This document shows, one piece after another, positions 52,552 to 62,860 of a stretch of 64,000 nucleotides of DNA. Under the pieces are notes generated by a model. The model was given only the letters and a program-made list of their open reading frames with translations, made no database searches and was not told the DNA's origin. The translations under genes and the position numbers were made by a program. Source of the DNA: Synechococcales cyanobacterium S06 (lineage in GTDB: Bacteria > Cyanobacteriota > Cyanobacteriia > Cyanobacteriales > JAABRE01). The stretch spans positions 1 to 64,000 of the forward strand of contig JAABRE010000011.1 of assembly GCA_011391125.1 (NCBI GenBank), read 5' to 3'. How positions within the stretch are numbered: the first letter of the stretch is position 1; each line of letters opens with the position of its first letter.

Positions 52552-53379
52552 ATGACCAGTGAAAATTTAATCCCAGTAGTAGTAAATGGTGCTCTCGGAA
52601 AAATGGGTCGAGAAGTCATTAAAGCTGTCGCTCAATCAAAGGATATGATGTTAATGGGAGCAGTGGATATTAATCCTCATTATCTTGGCCAAGATGTCGG
52701 CGAAGTGATCGGTTGTGGCCCTTTAGAAGTACCCATTTTAAACGATTTACAGAGTGTCTTAGTATTAGCAACTCAAGAAAAAATACAGGGAGTAATGGTC
52801 GATTTTACTCACCCAAATGCAGTTTATGAAAACGTCAGAAGTGCGATCGCCTACGGAGTTCGTCCAGTGGTGGGAACAACTGGACTTAGTGAACAACAAC
52901 TGAAAGATTTAGGAGATTTCGCCGAAAAAGCCAGTACAGGAGCTTTAATTATCCCGAATTTTTCCATTGGTATGGTCTTATTGCAGCAGGCTTCAATACA
53001 AGCAGCGAAATATTTTGACAACGTAGAAATCATCGAATTACATCATAATCAAAAAGCAGATGCTCCCAGTGGAACTGCCATAAAAACAGCACAAATGCTA
53101 TCAGAAATTGGCAAAAAATATAACGAACCCTTAGTAAAAGAAACGGAAATAATTGCGGGTTCAAGGGGTGGTTTAACCGAGGATAATATTCGTCTTCATA
53201 GCATAAGATTACCCGGATTAATAGCCCATCAAGAGGTAATTTTTGGCGCAACAGGACAGATTTATACCTTACGTCATGATACCACCGATCGCACTTGTTA
53301 TATGCCCGGTGTGTTATTATCAATTCGAAAAGTAACCGAACTAAAATCCTTAGTTTACGGTTTAGAAAATATCTTGTAA
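52552..53379 (+). CDS. dapB: 4-hydroxy-tetrahydrodipicolinate reductase
   Basis: 275 residues. The NAD(P)-binding start [20 protein letters not shown] is followed by [23 protein letters not shown], and the catalytic/substrate site [19 protein letters not shown] with its paired histidines and lysine. A later GRGGLT-like [22 protein letters not shown] and [15 protein letters not shown] complete the fold. It makes tetrahydrodipicolinate for lysine and peptidoglycan. The leader lacks a clear ribosome site and is close to a miniature element. Confidence 0.95.
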   Translation: MTSENLIPVVVNGALGKMGREVIKAVAQSKDMMLMGAVDINPHYLGQDVGEVIGCGPLEVPILNDLQSVLVLATQEKIQGVMVDFTHPNAVYENVRSAIAYGVRPVVGTTGLSEQQLKDLGDFAEKASTGALIIPNFSIGMVLLQQASIQAAKYFDNVEIIELHHNQKADAPSGTAIKTAQMLSEIGKKYNEPLVKETEIIAGSRGGLTEDNIRLHSIRLPGLIAHQEVIFGATGQIYTLRHDTTDRTCYMPGVLLSIRKVTELKSLVYGLENIL

Positions 53380-53459
53380 TAGTTGATAGTTGACAGTTGA
53401 TAGTTAAAAACTGTTAACTAAAAACTGAAAACTGTTAACTGTTAACTGAAAACTGAAAA

Positions 53460-54164
53460 ATGTTAATACCAATTACCAGAGCCAAATTTGAACAGATAAT
53501 TCCAGTTATTGGAACAGGTGCGCAATATGTGTATTATTGGGGTAATCTTACTGATATTTTAAGACGAGCATTAATTTCAATTGTCGTGGTGATCGTATTA
53601 TTTATAATCGGAAAAATCACGGGAGCAGGAGAAGCAGGAATAATACTTCTCTTACAAGTAATCTTCGGTTTATATTGGTTATGGTCTCCGGTATATTGGG
53701 CCAGTATTCGTAATGGCAAATATCGCAAATTTCCCTATAGTGGTTTTTGGCGCGGAGAAATATTAGATGTTTTTATCACTGAAGATTTAATTGGCGAAGA
53801 AGAAACGGTAAACAAACAAGGAGAATTAGTAATAATTGAAAATAGAGAAAGAAGAATTAACATCGAAATTGGGGATGAAATCGGACCATTTACCATAGTA
53901 CAATCACCCTTAAAAAGGATTCATAAAGTAATCAAACCGGGAGAAGAAGCCGCATTATTAGTATTATCAAATAAACCAGATTTAAGTAAAATCGATGCAA
54001 TTACTGATGTTTATTTACCAAAATATAACCTGTGGATTGGTCCTTATCCTTATGTACAAAGGGATATTTTTACCCAAGTTAGTGAACAATTAGGAGGGGC
54101 AAAAAGGGAAAAAGATCAGCAAAGAAATTATAGTAATGTTGCCAGAAAAAAAAGATATAGATAA
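53460..54164 (+). CDS. Conserved-looking two-helix membrane protein, unknown
   Basis: 234 residues. Two membrane helices follow each other at about 33-75 (RRALISIVVVIVLFIIGKIT, then GIILLLQVIFGLYWLW). The remaining 150 residues are a soluble domain with GEILDVFITEDLIGEEETVNKQGEL and IGDEIGPFTIVQSPLKRIHK, ending in a basic tail. I recall homologues restricted to cyanobacteria, some labelled phosphate permease without basis. It directly follows a stretch of AACTGTTA/AACTGAAA repeats after dapB. Confidence 0.7.
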   Translation: MLIPITRAKFEQIIPVIGTGAQYVYYWGNLTDILRRALISIVVVIVLFIIGKITGAGEAGIILLLQVIFGLYWLWSPVYWASIRNGKYRKFPYSGFWRGEILDVFITEDLIGEEETVNKQGELVIIENRERRINIEIGDEIGPFTIVQSPLKRIHKVIKPGEEAALLVLSNKPDLSKIDAITDVYLPKYNLWIGPYPYVQRDIFTQVSEQLGGAKREKDQQRNYSNVARKKRYR

Positions 54165-54198
54165 TTAATTGTGGGGTGGGAATTGCCCACCTTTCCTC

Positions 54199-54837
54199 TT
54201 ACAATAAAGTAATATTACTAAAGTGAAACTCAGTAATTATTACCTTGCCTTCTGGCTCAATTGACTCAATAATTTGACAAGTAGGGAGATAGTAATCACC
54301 GAATTTATCGTAGGTTTCTTTAATTTCTCGTTGCGATTTTAGTTCATTGGTTTTGGAATCACGAAAAATTGCTTGATATTCCGTAGCCACATAACCTGAA
54401 CCTGTATTCAAGGTGTCATGGGTATGAATAGTAAAGGCCATGGGACCCATAACTCGATAAACTTGAGAAATAATGTCACCTCGGACCTGGTAATGTGAAC
54501 CCATGGATTCGCCTTCGACTAAAATTTCTACAGCGCCGCTTTCGTCAGTTGCACCAAGGATAAACTTATTTTTACCGTGGGTTTTTTCAAAAGAGGAACG
54601 TTTACGATGGGTAACAATATCCCACATTTGGTGATTAATACTTCCTAATACCTTTTCATCGTCAATACCGGTCACTTCGATAGTGAAATCAGGGTTAACT
54701 TTAATATTAGCAGAATAGATTTCATCTCCCTGTTTTAAAGTTAAATTAGTGGTGTAACCGGGGAAATTTTCATCCCAAGTATAACGGTTTTCATAAGCAG
54801 TTTTAAAGATGTCGATCGCCTCAATTGTTACAGTCAT
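54199..54837 (-). CDS. DUF3386 protein
   Basis: 212 residues. Blocks such as AYENRYTWDENFPGYTTNLTLK, INHQMWDIVTHRKRSSFEKTHGKNKF, SMGSHYQVRGDIISQVYRVMG and MAFTIHTHDTLNTGSGYVATEY identify DUF3386, found in cyanobacteria and plant plastids with no assigned role. No signal peptide. It converges on the membrane protein gene, with only 34 bases between the stops, in which a GGTGGGAATTGCCCACC hairpin serves both. Confidence 0.85.
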   Translation of the reverse strand: MTVTIEAIDIFKTAYENRYTWDENFPGYTTNLTLKQGDEIYSANIKVNPDFTIEVTGIDDEKVLGSINHQMWDIVTHRKRSSFEKTHGKNKFILGATDESGAVEILVEGESMGSHYQVRGDIISQVYRVMGPMAFTIHTHDTLNTGSGYVATEYQAIFRDSKTNELKSQREIKETYDKFGDYYLPTCQIIESIEPEGKVIITEFHFSNITLL

Positions 54838-54908
54838 AAAACCTCAAAATGAAATAAAAGTAATACACAAAATTATAACAATTGTAAATGAATTCTGGTT
54901 AATAATAA

Positions 54909-56576
54909 TTAATTATTAAAAGTTTTAATTACGGGGATTTCTTGAAGAGGAATGGTAAAAGTTACCGTAGAACCTAAACCTTCACCCATACTATAAAAAG
55001 AGATTTTACCTCCCATAGTTTCGACTAATTTTTGAGAAATAGCTAAACCTAAACCTGTACCTCCATATTCTCTAGTACGACCACCATTAACCTGAAAAAA
55101 CTTTTGAAATAGCTGATCTTGTTGGTCAAGAGAAACTCCAATTCCCGTATCAGAAACGCCAATTTTGACTAAACCGGGAAATTCTTGATGATGACGCTGA
55201 ATTTTTTTCATTATAATTTCCACATTAATAGTAATTGAGCCTTCATGGGTAAATTTAATGGCATTTCCTACTAAGTTTAAAATTACTTGTAAAATACGTT
55301 GATGATTACCATATATAATAATTGGTTTATAGGTCTTAGGAAGTTTAATTTCAAAATTCAAATTTTTTCTTTCTGCTTGTGGACGACTAAAACTTTCGAC
55401 ATTTGTCAATAAATTATTGAGGATAACAGGAGATAAATCCAAGTCCATTTTTCCGGCTTCAATTTTAGCAATGTCCAAGATATCATTAATTAAATTAAGC
55501 AGATGAATTGCCGAATTATAAGCTTCTTGAATAAACTCTCCCTGTTCTTCTGGATTATCGGTCATTCCTTCCAAAATCAATTTTAAAAAGCCAATAATCC
55601 CATTTAAAGGTGTTCTTAATTCATGGGATGTACTAGCCAAAAAATCACTTTTTAAACGGGAAATATCTTCAGCTTGAATTTTTGCCTGTTCTAACTTTTG
55701 ATAAATTGCTGCATGAGCCAAAGAAGTACCCACTTGTTCAGCTAACTCTTGAATTAGCTCAATTTCTCCCTGAGTCCAATAGCGATATTCATCATATTGA
55801 TATAAACAAATTAAACCTAAAGTTTCTTCTTGATAACAAGTTGCAACAGCTAAAATGGACTTAATATTCTCAGTTTTTCTTTCAATTATATCCATAGTTA
55901 AAACGGATTTTAAAGAAATGGCTTCCTGAAAAAAAATTTCATTATTTAGCTCAATTTGATAACCAAGCATAGATTTAATTTGGAAATTATTTTGACGATA
56001 TTCTGTCTCTACTTTTAACTTATTTATCTGGGGATTGTAAGAGAATAAAAGACAACGACTAACCCCAAAAGCTTCACCCAAACTATCAACAACTTGTAAC
56101 TTAATTGTTTCTAAATCTAAAGTGCGGCGCAATTTTCTCGTAATATTAATTAACAGTTGTTGTAAGGTTTTTTGCTCTAAAGGTAAATGAGAATTATGAA
56201 TGAGAGTAATTTTACTTTGGCCAACAAAATTACCAAGCACTAACACAGATTTTACGATACCATTAGCGGGAATAATAGGATTAATAATTAACTCAAAACC
56301 TAAATATTTAGCACCATAAATAAATAAACAATAAAACTGACTAGGAAGCCGTTGAGAAATGACCTGTTCCAGCAGAAAGTAATAAGTTTTTTTGTCTACA
56401 GGAGTAAAAATCGTTTCTAAAGATTGACCGATAATGTGCTGTTCATTTAAGCCATAATCCGGCGCTTTTTCCCAATAAAACGAGAGATATTTACCCAAGT
56501 TATCCTGAGTAAAAACTAACTCTGCTCCTAAATTTTGCCAATTAACTCCATTTTTAGTAGCAGTTATATCATCCAT
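54909..56576 (-). CDS. Sensor histidine kinase (PAS-like, GAF, HisKA, HATPase)
   Basis: 555 residues from the ATG at 56576, chosen for the GGTGGAG before it; the frame extends 18 codons further. An N-terminal PAS-like region (10-125), a GAF domain (about 155-310) ending EQVGTSLAHAAIYQKLEQAK, then HisKA with STSHELRTPLNGIIGF (phospho-His) and a HATPase with N-box VGNAIKF, DTGIGV and GGTGLGLAIS. The GAF has no CH-type bilin motif. It has no membrane helix, so it senses a cytoplasmic signal. The partner regulator is not adjacent. Confidence 0.9.
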   Translation of the reverse strand: MDDITATKNGVNWQNLGAELVFTQDNLGKYLSFYWEKAPDYGLNEQHIIGQSLETIFTPVDKKTYYFLLEQVISQRLPSQFYCLFIYGAKYLGFELIINPIIPANGIVKSVLVLGNFVGQSKITLIHNSHLPLEQKTLQQLLINITRKLRRTLDLETIKLQVVDSLGEAFGVSRCLLFSYNPQINKLKVETEYRQNNFQIKSMLGYQIELNNEIFFQEAISLKSVLTMDIIERKTENIKSILAVATCYQEETLGLICLYQYDEYRYWTQGEIELIQELAEQVGTSLAHAAIYQKLEQAKIQAEDISRLKSDFLASTSHELRTPLNGIIGFLKLILEGMTDNPEEQGEFIQEAYNSAIHLLNLINDILDIAKIEAGKMDLDLSPVILNNLLTNVESFSRPQAERKNLNFEIKLPKTYKPIIIYGNHQRILQVILNLVGNAIKFTHEGSITINVEIIMKKIQRHHQEFPGLVKIGVSDTGIGVSLDQQDQLFQKFFQVNGGRTREYGGTGLGLAISQKLVETMGGKISFYSMGEGLGSTVTFTIPLQEIPVIKTFNN

Positions 56577-56827
56577 AAAAACTCCACCACAAACACAAAA
56601 TAAAAAGTAATCAATAACAATAATTAACAATTGACAATTATTTTAATTGATAGGAAATAAGTAGGTAAATCTTAATTAATAAAATAAGCTGAATCCCCAC
56701 AGACTGCGGACTCTGCGACTCCAACCCTCCACAAATTATGTTTATTTATCACCATCTACTTCGTTGACAGAGGGATAGTTTTTCTCAACTATCAATTATC
56801 CATTGTCAATTGTTAATTGTCAATTGT

Positions 56828-57058
56828 TTAGTCGTTCCACTCCCCCCGGGGAGGTACGGGAGGATTGCGTTTAAAGGTACGGGTTAATTCGTCATCTCGA
56901 TCTTTTTCTCCTTTTAACCATTGTTTGATGGCACTTTCTATGACTCTACTGGGATCATTGGTTAGGTGTTTGATTTCTTTTAAAAGTTCCGCATCTAAAT
57001 GGATAGAAACTTCTACTTTTTCACCTAAACGTTGAGAAGGAAAGCTATTATCGTTCAT
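56828..57058 (-). CDS. Small CopG-like DNA-binding protein
   Basis: 76 residues. VEVSIHLDAELLKEIKHLTNDPSRVIESAIKQWLKGE fits a ribbon-helix-helix with a beta-strand (EVSIHLD) and two helices. The tail RTFKRNPPVPPRGEWND is conserved-looking. Such proteins are antitoxins or small regulators, but no toxin gene lies beside it. It is divergent from lepA. Confidence 0.72.
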   Translation of the reverse strand: MNDNSFPSQRLGEKVEVSIHLDAELLKEIKHLTNDPSRVIESAIKQWLKGEKDRDDELTRTFKRNPPVPPRGEWND

Positions 57059-57248
57059 AATGTTTTATTTTGATATTCCTAATCTCTATTCTAAGCTTTA
57101 CCAGTAATTTGCAAGGGTTTTTAGTTATGGTTAATACAGTTCTTGGAAAACTTCTTAGACTAATCAGCGTTATTGCCCAATAAATATTAAAATAAATTAA
57201 GGTTTATTGACTTATGCCCATTACTCAATTTAATAAATTAGAACTTAT

Positions 57249-59057
57249 ATGACTGACGTTGCCGTCTCCCGCATTAGAAATTTCTCTATTATTGCTCACA
57301 TTGATCACGGTAAATCAACTCTTGCTGACCGTATGTTGCAAAATACCGGTACTGTAGCACAGCGAGAAATGAAGGAGCAATTCCTCGATAATATGGACCT
57401 CGAACGCGAAAGAGGAATTACCATCAAGTTACAGGCTGCTCGTATGAATTATAAGGCCAAGGATGGCCAGGATTACGTCCTCAATTTGATTGACACTCCC
57501 GGACACGTTGATTTTTCCTACGAAGTTTCCCGTTCTCTGGCTGCTTGTGAAGGCGCTTTGTTGGTGGTTGACGCAAGTCAAGGTGTGGAAGCGCAAACCC
57601 TGGCCAATGTTTATTTGGCCTTGGAAAATAATCTGGAAATTATCCCCGTTTTAAACAAAATTGACCTCCCCGGTGCTGAACCTGAACGCATTGCCCACGA
57701 AATTGAGGAAATAGTCGGACTTGATTGCAGCAACATTATCTACGCTTCCGCTAAACAAGGCCTCGGAATTGAGGATATTTTAGAGCGTATTGTGCAGCAA
57801 GTACCCCCACCCCAAGACACCGTCGATCGCCCCCTCAGAGCGCTGATTTTCGATAGCTATTACGATGCTTATCGGGGGGTGGTGGTCTATTTTCGGGTTA
57901 TGGATGGTAAAGTCAAAAGGGGCGATCGGGTTCGCTTGATGTTCTCAGGCAAGGAATATGTGATTGACGAGTTAGGGATACTTTCCCCCAACCAAATTCA
58001 ACTGGATGAACTCCACGCCGGGGAAGTTGGTTATTTCGCCGCAGCCATCAAAACCGTGGAAGATGCACGGGTAGGGGATACCATTACCTTGGCCTACAAT
58101 CCTGCTCCCGAACCCTTACCGGGTTACACCGAAGCAAAACCCATGGTTTTCTGTGGTTTATTTCCCACGGACTCCGACCAATATGAAGATTTAAGGGACG
58201 CTTTGAACAAACTAAAACTCAATGATGCGGCTTTGTCCTACGAGCCGGAAACTTCTACAGCGATGGGTTTTGGCTTTCGATGTGGCTTTTTAGGACTATT
58301 ACACAGCGAAATTGTTCAGGAGCGTCTGGAGCGCGAATACAATCTTGATTTAATTACCACGGCCCCTTCCGTAGTTTATCGAGTGACAGATAATCACGGA
58401 GAAGTGACTTATATTGACAATCCTAGTCAACTACCTGAGCCACAATTGCGGGAAAAAATCGAAGAACCGATCATTAAAGTGGAAATTATTACTCCCGAAA
58501 CCTACGTCGGCTCGTTGATGGACCTCTGTCAAACTCGACGGGGTGTGTTTAAGGATATGAGATATTTTACTCAAACCCGAACCACCCTGATTTATGAGTT
58601 ACCTTTGGCGGAAATTGTGACCGACTTTTTTGACCAACTTAAATCTCGCTCTCGGGGTTACGCTAGTATGGAATACCAGTTTTTAGAATACCGAGAGGAC
58701 CATCTGGTTAAAATGGATATTATGGTCAATGGCGATCCTGTGGATTCCCTCGCCATGATTGTCCACCGAGACAAGGCCTATAATCTAGGACGAGCATTGA
58801 CGGAAAAACTCAAAGAATTGATCCCCCGTCACCAATTTAAAATCCCCATTCAAGCAGCCATCGGTAGTAAAATTATTGCCAGTGAACAAATACCAGCATT
58901 GCGTAAAGACGTGTTAGCAAAATGTTACGGTGGTGATATTTCCCGTAAGAAAAAACTGCTGCAAAAACAGGCCAAAGGTAAAAAACGCATGAAATCTATT
59001 GGTACAGTGGATGTTCCCCAAGAAGCTTTCATGGCTGTGTTAAAATTAGAACAATAA
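57249..59057 (+). CDS. lepA: Elongation factor 4 (LepA)
   Basis: 602 residues. The GTPase motifs are complete: [14 protein letters not shown] (G1), RERGITIK (G2), DTPGHVDF (G3), NKIDLPGAE (G4) and [12 protein letters not shown] (G5). Domain II, the EF-G-like domains and the LepA-specific C-terminal domain follow, with [22 protein letters not shown] near the end. It back-translocates stalled ribosomes. Length is exactly typical. A GGGGGTAA...TTATCCCCC hairpin follows the stop. Confidence 0.97.
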   Translation: MTDVAVSRIRNFSIIAHIDHGKSTLADRMLQNTGTVAQREMKEQFLDNMDLERERGITIKLQAARMNYKAKDGQDYVLNLIDTPGHVDFSYEVSRSLAACEGALLVVDASQGVEAQTLANVYLALENNLEIIPVLNKIDLPGAEPERIAHEIEEIVGLDCSNIIYASAKQGLGIEDILERIVQQVPPPQDTVDRPLRALIFDSYYDAYRGVVVYFRVMDGKVKRGDRVRLMFSGKEYVIDELGILSPNQIQLDELHAGEVGYFAAAIKTVEDARVGDTITLAYNPAPEPLPGYTEAKPMVFCGLFPTDSDQYEDLRDALNKLKLNDAALSYEPETSTAMGFGFRCGFLGLLHSEIVQERLEREYNLDLITTAPSVVYRVTDNHGEVTYIDNPSQLPEPQLREKIEEPIIKVEIITPETYVGSLMDLCQTRRGVFKDMRYFTQTRTTLIYELPLAEIVTDFFDQLKSRSRGYASMEYQFLEYREDHLVKMDIMVNGDPVDSLAMIVHRDKAYNLGRALTEKLKELIPRHQFKIPIQAAIGSKIIASEQIPALRKDVLAKCYGGDISRKKKLLQKQAKGKKRMKSIGTVDVPQEAFMAVLKLEQ

Positions 59058-59325
59058 CCAATTTTGGGGGTAATTTTTATTAGTTATCCCCCGGAAAAAA
59101 GCAGGGCATTTTCATTCTCAAATGTTAAAACGTTGGGGACTTAGGGTATTGGGGGATTGGGGGGATTTTTCACTCTCGGATTTGCCATCCTAATTAAAAG
59201 TCAGAAAATTCTCAATTTGTGGCTATAAATTCTCAAAAAAGATTGATTATTCACTATGTAGGGTTCCTTGTTCCCCATAAAAAATTTAGAATGAAAACAC
59301 CCCCGGAAAAAAGGAGCTTTTAAAT

Positions 59326-59757
59326 ATGAATTCAATCAAATATGAACTTGACTTTTATGCTTGGACACAACAACAAGCAGAATTATTAAGAAGTAAACAA
59401 ATTGGGCAACTAGATTGGGATCATTTAGCCGAAGAAATTGAAGACATGGGCAGAGCTGAAAAAAGACAATTAGGAAGCAGATTAGAAATATTAATTATGC
59501 ACTTATTAAAATGGCAATTTCAGCCTAATTTACGCTCTCGTAGCTGGAAATTAACGATTAAAGAACAACGTCTTCGCTTAGAAAAATTATTAGAAGAAAA
59601 CGCCAGTCTTAAGGCTAATCTTGAAGATGTGAAAGGAAAAATTTATCCTTTAGCTGTAATTACTGCCGAAAAAGAAACCGGTTTATCCTGTTTTCCTAAT
59701 AGTTGTCCTTATGATTTAAGAGAAATATTAGCGCCCGATTTTTTCCCTGAAAATTAA
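59326..59757 (+). CDS. DUF29 protein
   Basis: 143 residues. The pattern YELDFYAWTQQQAELLRSKQIGQLDWDHLAEEIEDMGRAEKRQLGSRLEILIMHLLKWQFQP is the DUF29 signature; the ending CPYDLREILAPDFFPEN is also typical. The family is highly duplicated in cyanobacteria and has no known function. AAAAAAGGAGC precedes the ATG. It ends tail-to-tail with, and overlaps by about 30 bases, the broken antitoxin gene on the other strand. Confidence 0.9.
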   Translation: MNSIKYELDFYAWTQQQAELLRSKQIGQLDWDHLAEEIEDMGRAEKRQLGSRLEILIMHLLKWQFQPNLRSRSWKLTIKEQRLRLEKLLEENASLKANLEDVKGKIYPLAVITAEKETGLSCFPNSCPYDLREILAPDFFPEN

Positions 59758-60085
59758 GTTACTTCTTTTTTCTTGCCACCATTCCTCAGTAATTTGTATC
59801 AACTCACCGCTATCTAATCCTTCTAATAATAATTGCTCTAATTGTTCTTGATCAGCTTGTTTTTGTGCTTCATTAATTAAATAAAAAATATACTCATTCG
59901 GATTATGATAACCCTTTTTATAGCACTTTTCGATTAAATGTTATATACCCTCACCCCCCTACCCCCCTCATCCCAAAGGGAGAGGGGGGAAAGAGAGACA
60001 AAATATCAACTAAAAATGCTATAGCTACTTGTTCATTAATAAAATTGCTCAGGGAATCTGGTAAGGAAATATTTAAGTTTGTCAT
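59728..60085 (-). pseudogene. ParD/CopG-type antitoxin split by a 101-bp element
   Basis: On the minus strand MTNLNISLPDSLSNFINEQVA (60085 to about 60024) is interrupted by a miniature element, and KKGYHNPNEYIFYLINEAQK resumes after it. The rejoined reading NEQVA-KKGYHNPNEYI is a typical ParD ribbon-helix-helix sequence, running on to EEWWQEKRSNLIFREKIGR and TAA at 59728. Excising the element with one TA restores GTA GCT AAA AAG exactly in frame. No parE toxin gene is adjacent. Confidence 0.9.
59921..60021. mobile_element. 101-bp TA-flanked miniature element inside an antitoxin gene
   Basis: TAGCACTTTTCGATTAAATG at one end and AACTAAAAATGCTA at the other, TA on both sides (59919-59920 and 60022-60023). 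Same length and interior hairpin as 27526-27626. The empty site can be read from the antitoxin's coding frame, which proves the boundaries. Confidence 0.9.
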
Positions 60086-60139
60086 AATTTTTACCAATTT
60101 ACTTAATAATAATTGTACTATTTTTTTTTGCATTTACCA

Positions 60140-60484
60140 TCAGGAATTAGTGATAATTAAACTAAAAGTTTCCACAATTTGATTCACAAATTCCTCTGGT
60201 AAAATTTCGTCTGTGCTTCTCCACCAACGGCTATTAAGATCAATTGTTCTTATTTGTTCAGCTATTACTGATCCTTTAATCTTAAATCCTTCGGGAATGG
60301 GAATCATCATTTTTACCTCTGGTTTCATGGTCCTGGTGATTGGAGTAATTACTACAATCCCTTGACGAGCTAAATTATATTTAGTATGACTTAAGACTAA
60401 ACAAGGGCGTGCGTTTCCTGATTGTTCTCTACCCATGGTAGGATTTAAGTTAATTCTGATTATTTCACCCCGTTGAATATTCAT
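60140..60484 (-). CDS. MazF/PemK-type toxin
   Basis: 114 residues from the ATG at 60484; the longer frame from 60523 lies inside the antitoxin gene. It has MNIQRGEIIRINLNPTMGRE, QSGNARPCLVLSHTKYN and VITPITRTMKPEVKM, then SVIAEQIRTIDLNSRW, all typical MazF strands. It starts one base after the antitoxin stop (60486), giving close coupling. It appears intact. Confidence 0.9.
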   Translation of the reverse strand: MNIQRGEIIRINLNPTMGREQSGNARPCLVLSHTKYNLARQGIVVITPITRTMKPEVKMMIPIPEGFKIKGSVIAEQIRTIDLNSRWWRSTDEILPEEFVNQIVETFSLIITNS

Positions 60485-60485
60485 T

Positions 60486-60737
60486 TTAAAGACTTTCTCT
60501 CCCAAGGGGTTCACTTTCCACAAAATCTAGCACATCGTCAGGATATTGAAAATCCGCAGGAATACTGGCCAATAATTCATCTAAATTGGAGACTTTTTTC
60601 TTTTTTCTAATGATTAAATTATCTCCTGATTCAGTAATCTCAACTACGGAATTATGATCAATACCAAAATTTTCGGCAATTTGGTGGGGAATCCGCAATC
60701 CAAGACTATTTCCCCATTTTCTGAGTTGAATTTCCAT
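60486..60737 (-). CDS. MazE/AbrB-type antitoxin
   Basis: 83 residues. The SpoVT/AbrB swapped-hairpin start MEIQLRKWGNSLGLRIPHQI is unmistakable for MazE, followed by VVEITESGDNLIIRKKKK. The acidic C-terminus (SIPADFQYPDDVLDFVESEP) would wrap the toxin. First gene of a mazEF operon, divergent from ddl. Confidence 0.92.
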   Translation of the reverse strand: MEIQLRKWGNSLGLRIPHQIAENFGIDHNSVVEITESGDNLIIRKKKKVSNLDELLASIPADFQYPDDVLDFVESEPLGRESL

Positions 60738-60849
60738 AATAATATTGGGACTAGGTTATACAATGTATAATATTATAAATTAAATTAATTAAAAAATAAG
60801 TCTGTGATAAATTGTCTTTACAATTTAAGTGATAATTGAGGAGTTTTTG

Positions 60850-61920
60850 ATGGCAATTTTAAAGGTAGGTTTATTGTTCGGTGGTAATTCGGGGGAACAT
60901 GAAGTATCCATAAATTCGGCAAAAGCGATTTTTGCTGCTTTACAAGAAGGGGAAAACGCTACTAAATACGAGGTAAAACCCTTTTATATTCAGAAAAATG
61001 GTATTTGGCAAGGGCCACAAATTGCTAACCAAGTTTTAACCAGTGGCCAAGTTTACCAAAGTGATACTCCCCAAAATAAATGGCAATTTCCCTCCCAAGT
61101 CAGCGAAATTGAGGTTTGGTTTCCCATTTTGCATGGTCCCAACGGCGAAGATGGTACAATCCAAGGGTTATTAACCTTAATGCAAGTTCCTTTTGTCGGA
61201 AGTGGGGTGTTAGGTTCAGCAGTGGGAATGGACAAAATCGCCATGAAAAGTGCCTTTGCTCAAGTCGGCCTACCCCAAGTTAAATATATGGCCGTTACTA
61301 GGGGGCAAATTTGGTCGAATCCCTGCGTTTTTCCCAAATTATGCGACGAAATCGAGGCAAATCTCGGTTATCCTTGTTTTATTAAACCCGCAAACCTTGG
61401 CTCTTCTGTCGGTATTTCTAAGGCTAAAAACCGCAACGAATTAGAAAAGGCCTTAGATGACGCAGCCAAATATGATAGCAGAATCATTGTGGAAGCAGGA
61501 GTTGTTGCTAGGGAAGTCGAGTGCGCAGTTTTAGGCAACGATAAACCCAAAGTTTCAATAATCGGTGAAATTACCTTTCAAAGCGACTTCTACGATTACG
61601 AGACCAAATATACTGACGGAAAATCCCAAATGATTATTCCTGCTGAGTTACCAGACAATGTAGTTAGGGAAATTCAAGAAATGTCGGTGAAAGCATTTAC
61701 CACCCTAAATTGTAGCGGTTTATCAAGAGTTGATTTCTTTTACGTAGAATCCACTGGGGGAATTTTGATTAATGAAGTCAATACTTTGCCCGGTTTTACC
61801 AAGTTTAGTATGTATCCTCAACTTTGGGCCGCAACAGGAATTACATTCCCGAATTTAGTCGATCAATTGATTCAACTGGCCATGGAAACTTACCAAAATT
61901 TAGCCACAAGTGACCAATAA
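60850..61920 (+). CDS. ddl: D-alanine--D-alanine ligase
   Basis: 356 residues from the ATG at 60850, which has GAGGAG before it; the frame opens seven codons earlier. The ATP-grasp fold shows [77 protein letters not shown], and the C-terminal [20 protein letters not shown]. It joins two D-alanines for peptidoglycan. The next gene, ndk, starts 45 bases on. Confidence 0.96.
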   Translation: MAILKVGLLFGGNSGEHEVSINSAKAIFAALQEGENATKYEVKPFYIQKNGIWQGPQIANQVLTSGQVYQSDTPQNKWQFPSQVSEIEVWFPILHGPNGEDGTIQGLLTLMQVPFVGSGVLGSAVGMDKIAMKSAFAQVGLPQVKYMAVTRGQIWSNPCVFPKLCDEIEANLGYPCFIKPANLGSSVGISKAKNRNELEKALDDAAKYDSRIIVEAGVVAREVECAVLGNDKPKVSIIGEITFQSDFYDYETKYTDGKSQMIIPAELPDNVVREIQEMSVKAFTTLNCSGLSRVDFFYVESTGGILINEVNTLPGFTKFSMYPQLWAATGITFPNLVDQLIQLAMETYQNLATSDQ

Positions 61921-61965
61921 CTGGTAATCTTGTCTTTTGTGTTAACTGTTATTTTAGGAACAAAA

Positions 61966-62415
61966 ATGGAACGTACTTTTTTAATGATTAAACCCGACGG
62001 TGTGCAACGCAACTTGGTTGGCGAAATTATCCGCCGTTTTGAAGCTAAGGGTTTCACTTTAGTTGGCTTAAAAATGTTGCAAGTCTCCCAGGAATTAGCT
62101 CAACAACATTATGATGTTCACAAAGAAAGACCTTTCTTTGATTCTTTGGTGCAATTTATTATTTCCGCTCCCGTAGTTGCGATGGTTTGGGAAGGAGACG
62201 GCGTTGTTGGGGCATCTCGCAATATTATTGGCGCTACTAATCCCTTAACCGCAGCTCCTGGTACAATTAGGGGAGATTTAGCTGTTAGTATTGGTCGTAA
62301 TATTATTCATGGTTCAGATGCGATCGAAACTGCACAAAGAGAGATTGCTTTATGGTTTAAAGATGAGGAATTAACTACTTGGAATCCTACCATAAAACCT
62401 TGGCTTTACGAGTAA
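61966..62415 (+). CDS. ndk: Nucleoside diphosphate kinase
   Basis: 149 residues from the ATG at 61966, the standard [20 protein letters not shown] start, with TTTTAGGAAC before it; a TTG at 61930 would add 12 residues. The active-site His115 is in [18 protein letters not shown]. It transfers gamma-phosphate among nucleotides. Length normal. A REP-like hairpin follows within 20 bases. Confidence 0.97.
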   Translation: MERTFLMIKPDGVQRNLVGEIIRRFEAKGFTLVGLKMLQVSQELAQQHYDVHKERPFFDSLVQFIISAPVVAMVWEGDGVVGASRNIIGATNPLTAAPGTIRGDLAVSIGRNIIHGSDAIETAQREIALWFKDEELTTWNPTIKPWLYE

Positions 62416-62431
62416 AATTTAATTAAATTCC

Positions 62432-62473
62432 TAGTTGCGCTAAAACGCATATTTTAGCGCTAAAGCGCAACTA
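62432..62473. repeat. REP-like hairpin, GTTGCGCTTTAGCGC family, copy after ndk
   Basis: TAGTTGCGCTAAAACGC and GCGCTAAAGCGCAACTA form a stem around an A/T loop. It lies 16 bases after the ndk stop and may double as a terminator. Confidence 0.7.
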
Positions 62474-62512
62474 CAAACCTTTAACAAATCGGATTTGTGA
62501 TCTTTTTTAAGT

Positions 62513-62860
62513 TTATAGACCTAAATAATAACGAATTGCGACTTCTATTTCTTGCATTTTTTGTTCTGATAATTTACCGATTGGTTCAGTGGAAAATCGC
62601 TGTTTATCGAGACAACGTATTTGAAAACACATAAAAACAGTTTCCATTAGTAATCCACTTTCTTCAGGAGAAATACGAACATTAGTCGGATAATTTCTAG
62701 TAATATTACTTCCTTTTGTCCCCACAATAACTGTTACGACTAAAGGAGCATTATTGATTTCATTAATAGATAAGATTAAAACTGGTCTTTTTCCTGCTTG
62801 TTCTCTACCTAAAACTGGATTAAGATTAATAAAATATATTTCACCTCTATTAATACTCAT
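62513..62860 (-). CDS. MazF/PemK-type toxin
   Basis: 115 residues. SINRGEIYFINLNPVLGREQ, AGKRPVLILSINEINNAPLV and the DKQRFSTEPIGKLSEQKMQEIEVAIRYYLGL ending fit the PemK family. Its ATG overlaps the antitoxin end by 11 bases. It is different enough from the toxins at 60140 and 43400 to be a separate lineage. Confidence 0.9.
   Translation of the reverse strand: MSINRGEIYFINLNPVLGREQAGKRPVLILSINEINNAPLVVTVIVGTKGSNITRNYPTNVRISPEESGLLMETVFMCFQIRCLDKQRFSTEPIGKLSEQKMQEIEVAIRYYLGL

Noticed and set aside
53385-53459. Regulatory hairpin or riboswitch before the membrane protein gene at 53460
   Set aside because: The sequence is a mixture of AACTGTTA, AACTGAAA and TAGTTGA repeats without stable pairing; it is another low-complexity heptamer-type tract.
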